Positions 58,705 to 64,000 of a DNA stretch of 64,000 nt are shown here, one piece after another. Origin of the DNA: Bacteroidales bacterium (GTDB lineage Bacteria > Bacteroidota > Bacteroidia > Bacteroidales > Muribaculaceae); the NCBI GenBank assembly GCA_910575615.1, contig CAJTEX010000008.1, positions 62,001 through 126,000 of the forward strand, given 5' to 3'. The position numbers and the translations under genes were made by a program. How positions within the stretch are numbered: position 1 is the first letter of the stretch; each line of letters opens with the position of its first letter. Under the pieces are notes generated by a model. That model saw nothing but the letters and a program-made list of their open reading frames with translations, ran no database searches and was not told the DNA's origin.

Positions 58705-59832
58705 ATGAGAAGAGTATTTCTGTTCAACCCCGAGAATGACATAGCCCTTGGCTCGGGGATGCCGCGTCTTACTCCTCCACGTCAGGCGGCGTTGCTCCAC
58801 CGGGCCGGGGCGATGCTCCCTTTCTGGCTTGGGGCCGGCGAGGATTCCGTGGTGGTCGCCAATGCCGACCTCAGGGAGGCGGAGGTCTGGCGCGATGAGT
58901 TGCGGGCTCGACATGGTATCGCCGGACCGTCTCCGGTCGCGGATTTGAGAGCGATAGGGGAGGCGCGGCTCTCGCCATGGGGCTGGAGCCTTGACGCTGT
59001 AAGCCAGTTTGAGAGGCTCGGGATTGACAGGGCGCGGATGGCGGCCATGGAGGAGACCATGGGCATGCGGCGCGGACTGTCTCACCGGAGGTCGTCACTT
59101 GAGTTCCTGGGGTCATGGCGGCAGCGTGGAAACTGCCTGCCTTATGCGATGCCGTTGGAAGCGAAATCCGTCACAGAGGTGGAAGAGCTTGTCGGGGAAT
59201 GGGGGACAGCTTTCGTCAAGTCGCCGTGGTCGTCAAGCGGACGTGGTGTCTTTCCTGTCTCATTGTCAACCCTTGGGGTGTCGTTGCCTCGTGTTGAGGG
59301 TGTCATCAGGCGGCAGGGGTCGGTGATGGTGGAGCCGGAGTTACCCCGGTTGCAGGACTTCGCGATGCTTTTCGATTACGCGGGAGGGGAGGCCAGGTTT
59401 GAGGGGTATTCGCTGTTTTTCAACTCCACGGCCACCAATTACGGCGGAAATTATGTCGGATCTGACGATATGATTGTCGACAAGCTGGAGCAATGGCTGA
59501 CGCGCCGCGATGTGGAGCAGGCCAGGGATGAGGCGCTGGCTATTCTGCCATTGGTGCTGGGAAATGGATATGAGGGGCCACTGGGGGTGGATATGATGGT
59601 CTGCGGTGACGGCGGCAGTGATTGCTGGATTGCCCCGTGTGTGGAGATTAATCTGAGATACACGATGGGATTTGTCGCAAGGGGTGTGTGGAGCAAACTC
59701 GAGAAGGAGGGGGTGATGTCTGTCTCGCCTTGTGGGGCCGGGTTGGCCGTAACGACAGAAAAAGGGGAGGAGCCGGTGTGGCTCGCTCCCCGTAATGATT
59801 GGTTTGATTTCCTGTTCCGGCCTTACGCCTGA
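58705..59832 (+). CDS. ATP-grasp-like protein of unknown function
   Basis: A 375-residue cytoplasmic protein. It starts MRRVFLFNPENDIAL, a Bacteroidetes-specific lead. The middle has FVKSPWSSSGRGVF (about 171-184), like the glycine-rich loop of ATP-grasp enzymes. Later come GPLGVDMMV and PCVEINLRYTMG (about 310-322), where Glu and Asn sit as in the ATP-grasp metal site. It could therefore ligate a carboxylate to an amine, but substrate and pathway are unknown. It appears leaderless and is divergent from mutL. Its stop overlaps the convergent rlmD gene by 10 bases. Confidence 0.7.
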   Translation: MRRVFLFNPENDIALGSGMPRLTPPRQAALLHRAGAMLPFWLGAGEDSVVVANADLREAEVWRDELRARHGIAGPSPVADLRAIGEARLSPWGWSLDAVSQFERLGIDRARMAAMEETMGMRRGLSHRRSSLEFLGSWRQRGNCLPYAMPLEAKSVTEVEELVGEWGTAFVKSPWSSSGRGVFPVSLSTLGVSLPRVEGVIRRQGSVMVEPELPRLQDFAMLFDYAGGEARFEGYSLFFNSTATNYGGNYVGSDDMIVDKLEQWLTRRDVEQARDEALAILPLVLGNGYEGPLGVDMMVCGDGGSDCWIAPCVEINLRYTMGFVARGVWSKLEKEGVMSVSPCGAGLAVTTEKGEEPVWLAPRNDWFDFLFRPYA

Positions 59833-61256
59833 GCGGTGTCGGAGGTCGGTCGGCGGTCAAGCCTCACCACATTCTCGACATGGTGGGTGTGGGGGAACAT
59901 GTCGACCGGCCTGACTGCTGTGACCTTGTATTTGGCATCGAGCATAGCGAGGTCGCGTGCCTGGGTGGCCGGGTTGCAGCTCACATAGACAATGCGCTCT
60001 GGCGCGGACTCGAGTATGACATTGACAACATCGGTGTGCATGCCGGCGCGTGGCGGGTCGACAATCATCACGTCAGGTCTGCCGTGGAGGGCGATGAACT
60101 CCGAGGTCAGCACATCCTTCATATCTCCGGCGTAAAAGTCGGTGTTGGCAAGCCCGTTGACTTCGGCGTTGAGTTTCGCGTCGCGGATTGCGTCTTCGAC
60201 ATATTCGATTCCAATCACTTTGCGGGCCTGGCGGGCTATGAAGTTGGCGATTGTGCCGGTGCCGGTGTAAAGGTCGTAGACAAGCTCGTCGCCTGTCAGT
60301 CCGGCAAATTCACGCGCCACTTTGTACAGGTTGTATGCCTGTCGGGAATTGGTCTGGTAAAATGACTTCGGGCCGATGCGGAAGCGCAGGCCTTCCATCT
60401 CCTCCTCGATGTAGGGCTTGCCGGAATGGAGCAGGATGTCGAGGTCGGCGATGGTGTCGTTGGCTTTCGTGTTCACGACATACATCAGTGATGTGATTTC
60501 CGGGAAACTGCCCCTGAGGTCGTCGAGCACTGAGTTGATATCGGCGGGGGAGTCTTCCCCGAACGACAACACTACCATAGTCTCACCTGTGGAGGCGATG
60601 CGTATCATCATCGTGCGCAGGAGACCGGTCTGCTCGCGCAGGTCGAAGAATGAAAGGCCATGGGCTTTGGCGAAATCTTTGACATGGAGTCTCAGGCGGT
60701 TGCCGAGGTTATCCTGCAGATGGCACCGATCGATGTCGAGAACTTTGTCAAACGCGCCCGGGATGTGGAATCCTGCCGCGTCACGGTCGGGAAACTCCTC
60801 TCCGGAACGCATCTGCTCCCATGTGAGCCATTTTTTGTTGGAGAAGGTGTACTCCATCTTGTTGCGGTATTCGCGGGTCGATTCCGAGCCGAGGATGGGG
60901 GTGATGGCGGGCAGCTCGATCTTGGCTATGCGGCGCAGCGCGTCCTCGACTTGCTGCTGCTTCGCCTTGAGCTGCTCCTCGTAGGGAAGATGTTGCCATC
61001 GACACCCTCCGCAGACCCCGAAATGGGAGCAGAATGGCTCTGCGCGGAGCGGTGAGGGCTGAACAAGCCGCTCGATATGGCCTTCGGCATAGGAATGTTT
61101 CTTGCGGTCTATTTTTATGTCGGCGATGTCGCCGGGCGCGCCGTAGGGGATGAAGACCACCATCTCGCCGTGACGGGCGATGGCTTTGCCTTCGGCGGCC
61201 ACAGCGGTTATCTCAAGCCCTTCAAGCAAGGGTAGCTCTCTTCTTTTTCTGCCCAT
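59823..61256 (-). CDS. rlmD: 23S rRNA (uracil-C5)-methyltransferase, RlmD/TrmA family
   Basis: A 477-residue RNA methyltransferase. The N-terminal TRAM domain (about 10-70) is followed by a 4Fe-4S cluster motif CSHFGVCGGCRWQHL and the central region. The Rossmann domain has SFYQTNSRQAYNLY, LVYDLYTGTGTIANF, MIVDPPRAG and the catalytic Cys in VSCNPATQARDL. It resembles RlmD (m5U1939) most, but RlmCD-type dual specificity is possible. I chose ATG 61256 (MGRKRRELPLLEGLEI); the open frame further upstream is antisense to ppdK. Confidence 0.88.
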   Translation of the reverse strand: MGRKRRELPLLEGLEITAVAAEGKAIARHGEMVVFIPYGAPGDIADIKIDRKKHSYAEGHIERLVQPSPLRAEPFCSHFGVCGGCRWQHLPYEEQLKAKQQQVEDALRRIAKIELPAITPILGSESTREYRNKMEYTFSNKKWLTWEQMRSGEEFPDRDAAGFHIPGAFDKVLDIDRCHLQDNLGNRLRLHVKDFAKAHGLSFFDLREQTGLLRTMMIRIASTGETMVVLSFGEDSPADINSVLDDLRGSFPEITSLMYVVNTKANDTIADLDILLHSGKPYIEEEMEGLRFRIGPKSFYQTNSRQAYNLYKVAREFAGLTGDELVYDLYTGTGTIANFIARQARKVIGIEYVEDAIRDAKLNAEVNGLANTDFYAGDMKDVLTSEFIALHGRPDVMIVDPPRAGMHTDVVNVILESAPERIVYVSCNPATQARDLAMLDAKYKVTAVRPVDMFPHTHHVENVVRLDRRPTSDTAQA

Positions 61257-61370
61257 GTTTTCTTTTTGGGTAGCGATGTCAATTAATTTGAATATAACGG
61301 AAAAAAACGTAAAGCCTGTAACATCTGCCCGTGAAAGGGCGTTATTGGGTTTACAGGATGCAAAGTTACG

Positions 61371-61378
61371 ATTTTCCA
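61371..61378 (-). promoter_or_regulatory. Promoter -7 box of rlmD
   Basis: Minus strand TAACTTTG, 114 bases before ATG 61256. Confidence 0.5.
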
Positions 61379-61419
61379 GCCGTTTTATTGACTGGAGAAT
61401 GAAAAAAATATATGTCGGT

Positions 61420-61451
61420 TTGGCGTTTGTCGCTGAAATTTCGTAACTTTG
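61420..61451 (+). promoter_or_regulatory. Promoter of ppdK
   Basis: TTG at 61420-61422 and TAACTTTG at 61444-61451 with 21 bases between. Confidence 0.6.
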
Positions 61452-61589
61452 CACAACGCTCCGGGGGACTCTGAGAACCCCGCCGTGTGCTTGTTCCGAA
61501 TAAATCCGATACAACCGCATACAACAACAATCAATCAAATATTTGACCAGAACGGTTAATAACTTTAATCTAAACAAGTCAACCAACCC

Positions 61590-64000
61590 ATGGCAAAAAA
61601 AATCTACACTTTCGGCGACGGAAAGGCTGAAGGAGATGCATCGATGCGCAACCTCCTCGGCGGCAAAGGTGCCAACCTCGCTGAAATGAATCTCCTGGGG
61701 ATGCCCGTGCCTCCCGGTTTCACAATCACGACCGAAGTCTGCACAGAGTACACCCAGTATGGCCGCGAACATGTGGTTAAAGATATCAAGGCCGAAGTCG
61801 AGAAGGCCATTGCCCACGTGGAGTCTCTCACCGGAACGAAATTCGATGACCCCACCAACCCGCTGCTCGTGTCGGTGCGCTCCGGAGCCCGTGCCTCCAT
61901 GCCTGGTATGATGGATACCGTCCTGAACCTCGGTATGAATGACGCCACTGTTCAGGCCCTTGCCGAAAAGAGCGGCAATCCCCGCTTTGCCTGGGACAGC
62001 TACCGCCGTTTCGTGCAGATGTATGGCGACGTGGTTCTCGGCATGAAGCCCAAAACCAAGACCGAAACCGACCCCTTCGAGGCAATCATCGACAAGGTGA
62101 AGGAGGAAAAGGGTGTGAAATTCGACACCGACCTCACTGTTGAGGATCTTCAGGAGCTCGTGAAGCGCTTCAAGGCCGCTGTCAAGGAATATACCGGCAA
62201 GGATTTCCCCGATTCAGCATGGGATCAGCTCTGGGGTGGCATCTGCGCCGTGTTTGACTCTTGGATGAACGAGCGCGCCATCCTCTACCGCCGTATGAAC
62301 CAGATTCCCGAGGAATGGGGAACCGCTGTCAACGTGCAGGCTATGGTTTACGGCAACATGGGCAACAACTCCGCGACCGGTGTGGCTTTCTCACGCGATG
62401 CCGCTACCGGAGAGAACATCTTCAACGGCGAGTACCTCATCAACGCCCAGGGCGAGGATGTGGTGGCCGGTATCCGCACTCCCCAGCAGATCACAGTGGA
62501 AGGCTCACGCCGCTGGGCTGCCCTCCAGGGCATCTCGGAGGCTGACCGCGCCGCCAAATACCCCTCCCTCGAGGAGTCAATGCCTGTCTGCGCCGCAGAG
62601 CTTATCGCAATCGCCAACAAGCTTGAGGCCTACTTCAAGGATATGCAGGATATGGAGTTCACAATCCAGGACGGCAAGCTCTGGATGCTCCAGACCCGTA
62701 ACGGAAAGCGCACCGGCGCTGCCATGGTAAGAATCGCCATGGAGCTGCTCCGCGCAGGCGAAATCGATGAGAAGACAGCCCTCCTCCGTATGGAGCCCCA
62801 GAAACTCGACGAGCTTCTCCACCCTGTATTCGACAAAGACGCCCTCAAGCGTGCGCTTGTCGTTGCCAAGGGTCTTCCCGCTTCTCCCGGTGCCGCAACC
62901 GGCCAGATTGTCTTCTTCGCCGATGACGCTGAGGCTTGGGCCGAGAAGAAAAAGAAAGTCGTACTCGTCCGTATCGAGACCTCACCCGAAGACCTCCGTG
63001 GTATGGCTGTCGCCCAGGGTATCCTTACCATGCGCGGCGGTATGACCAGCCACGCTGCTGTGGTTGCCCGCGGTATGGGTAAGTGCTGCGTTTCCGGTGC
63101 CGGTGAAATCAAAGTCGATTACGAGGCCCGCACCGTTGAAATGGGCGGCAAGACCTACAAGGAAGGCGACTGGATTTCTCTCAACGGTTCGACCGGAGAT
63201 GTCTACGACGGCCAGGTGCCCACCGTTGAGCCCGAGCTCGACGGCGACTTCGGTGCTATCATGAACCTCGCAGCCAAATACACCAAGACTCTCGTCCGTA
63301 CCAACGCCGACACCCCCCGCGACGCCAAGCAGGCCCGTCATTTCGGTGCCCAGGGTATCGGACTCTGCCGCACAGAGCATATGTTCTTTGAAGGCGACCG
63401 CATCAAGGCTGTCCGTGAGATGATTCTCGCATCCGACGTGGAAGGCCGCAAGGCTGCCCTCGCCAAGCTCCTTCCCATGCAGCGCGGCGACTTTGAAGGC
63501 ATCTTCACCGCTATGGACGGCTATGGCGTCACCATCCGTCTGCTCGATCCCCCTCTGCACGAATTCGTGCCTCATCAGACCGCTACCCAGAAAGAGCTGG
63601 CCGATGAGATGGGCATCACCCTCGCCGAAGTTAAGGCAAAGGTTGACGCTCTCGAGGAATTCAACCCCATGCTGGGTCACCGTGGTTGTCGTCTCGGCAT
63701 CACATATCCCGAAATCACCGAGATGCAGACCCGCGCCATCATCGAGGCCGCCCTCGCTGTCAAAGCCCGCGGCATCGATGTGAAGCCCGAGATCATGATT
63801 CCTCTGGTAGGTTCGCTCAAGGAAATCCAGAATCAGGCCGATATCATCCATATCACCGCCGCCAAGGTATTCGAGGAGCAGGGACGTTCGCTGCCCTACC
63901 TCGTCGGCACGATGATTGAGGTGCCTCGTGCAGCCCTTGTCGCCGACCAGATCGCCACCGTGGCCGAGTTCTTCTCTTTCGGTACGAACGACCTCACCCA
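61590..64000 (+). CDS. ppdK: Pyruvate, phosphate dikinase (partial, cut by window end)
   Basis: The first 803 codons of an enzyme normally about 880-910 residues long. It interconverts pyruvate, ATP and phosphate with PEP, AMP and pyrophosphate. The start MAKKIYTFGDGKAEG is followed by GGKGANLAEMNLLGMPVPPGF and SVRSGARASMPGMMDTVLNLG of the nucleotide-binding domain. The phosphorylated His488 lies in GGMTSHAAVVARGMG, and the PEP-binding domain has IGLCRTEHMFF and near the edge FFSFGTNDLT. The frame is open throughout. Codon bias is strong, suggesting high expression. It is transcribed divergently from rlmD. Confidence 0.95.
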   Translation, partial: MAKKIYTFGDGKAEGDASMRNLLGGKGANLAEMNLLGMPVPPGFTITTEVCTEYTQYGREHVVKDIKAEVEKAIAHVESLTGTKFDDPTNPLLVSVRSGARASMPGMMDTVLNLGMNDATVQALAEKSGNPRFAWDSYRRFVQMYGDVVLGMKPKTKTETDPFEAIIDKVKEEKGVKFDTDLTVEDLQELVKRFKAAVKEYTGKDFPDSAWDQLWGGICAVFDSWMNERAILYRRMNQIPEEWGTAVNVQAMVYGNMGNNSATGVAFSRDAATGENIFNGEYLINAQGEDVVAGIRTPQQITVEGSRRWAALQGISEADRAAKYPSLEESMPVCAAELIAIANKLEAYFKDMQDMEFTIQDGKLWMLQTRNGKRTGAAMVRIAMELLRAGEIDEKTALLRMEPQKLDELLHPVFDKDALKRALVVAKGLPASPGAATGQIVFFADDAEAWAEKKKKVVLVRIETSPEDLRGMAVAQGILTMRGGMTSHAAVVARGMGKCCVSGAGEIKVDYEARTVEMGGKTYKEGDWISLNGSTGDVYDGQVPTVEPELDGDFGAIMNLAAKYTKTLVRTNADTPRDAKQARHFGAQGIGLCRTEHMFFEGDRIKAVREMILASDVEGRKAALAKLLPMQRGDFEGIFTAMDGYGVTIRLLDPPLHEFVPHQTATQKELADEMGITLAEVKAKVDALEEFNPMLGHRGCRLGITYPEITEMQTRAIIEAALAVKARGIDVKPEIMIPLVGSLKEIQNQADIIHITAAKVFEEQGRSLPYLVGTMIEVPRAALVADQIATVAEFFSFGTNDLT

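Larger units (their letters stand above)
61257..61589. other. Intergenic region with divergent promoters of rlmD and ppdK
   Basis: A 333-base AT-rich gap. The rlmD -7 box is at 61371-61378 on minus and the ppdK promoter at 61420-61451 on plus. The ppdK leader is about 130 bases with a small GC hairpin near 61460-61490 and an A-rich stretch before the ATG. No riboswitch was recognised. Confidence 0.6.

Noticed and set aside
61257-61817. N-terminal extension of RlmD
   Set aside because: The extra frame is antisense to the ppdK start and crosses both promoters; the conserved protein begins at 61256.
62982-63851. Minus-strand frame of 289 codons within the right-hand end
   Set aside because: It is antisense to ppdK, whose frame is open and has all expected motifs.

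Overview
The window is about 64 kb of chromosome from a member of the Bacteroidales, most like Muribaculaceae. The grounds are the Bacteroidetes promoter pattern (-7 TAnnTTTG with a -33 TTG about 20 bases upstream) before many genes, type IX secretion tails (a Por-type tail on the GLUG protein and a CHU_C domain), SusE-like and BACON-like domains, an HU-CCDC81/SPOR protein, and moderately high GC with a clearly AT-richer patch at about 1.3-4.1 kb. The family-level guess is inference.

Layout. 0-1.2 kb: a possible cobalamin-type leader running off the left edge, a TonB-dependent receptor cut down to its plug domain, and tRNA-Ser(GCT). 1.3-4.1 kb: an AT-rich accessory patch on the minus strand with a small zinc-ribbon protein, an exonuclease III-like protein whose catalytic residues are replaced, and a PD-(D/E)XK/DUF4268 nuclease. 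4.3-6.6 kb: an OmpA-like protein facing rmuC. 6.7-12.3 kb: a CusB-CusA-CusC type metal efflux system. 12.3-19.7 kb: two minus-strand translation operons (Yip1-like membrane protein, smpB, THUMP-like methyltransferase; pth, hslR, rluA-type, fmt, preceded by rplY) around a type II NADH dehydrogenase. 19.8-25.9 kb: carbohydrate genes (GH53 galactanase, FNT channel, T9SS-tailed GLUG protein, GH13 amylase). 26-34 kb: DUF389 protein, tRNA-Leu plus two identical tRNA-Gly, flavodiiron protein, dtd, a CHU_C protein and uvrA.

34-64 kb: galM, aspartokinase and ftsE on minus; tig, clpP, clpX and recQ on plus; then ABC-F, 5-formyl-THF cyclo-ligase, S41 protease and dCMP deaminase on minus. These are followed on plus by a BACON-like lipoprotein, nfo, an MFS transporter carrying a large extra periplasmic domain, a small lipoprotein, the HU/SPOR protein, nitroreductase, a DUF2520 protein, a KdsC-type phosphatase and Maf. 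mutL, an ATP-grasp-like protein, rlmD and the start of ppdK close the window.

Most of the window is ordinary housekeeping sequence. The points most worth following are the accessory patch with its apparently inactivated exonuclease III-like partner next to a nuclease, the MFS transporter with a roughly 190-residue insertion, two genes that look leaderless, and a 520-base gene-poor stretch with a promoter-like box and a long hairpin. I found no CRISPR array, transposase or prophage.
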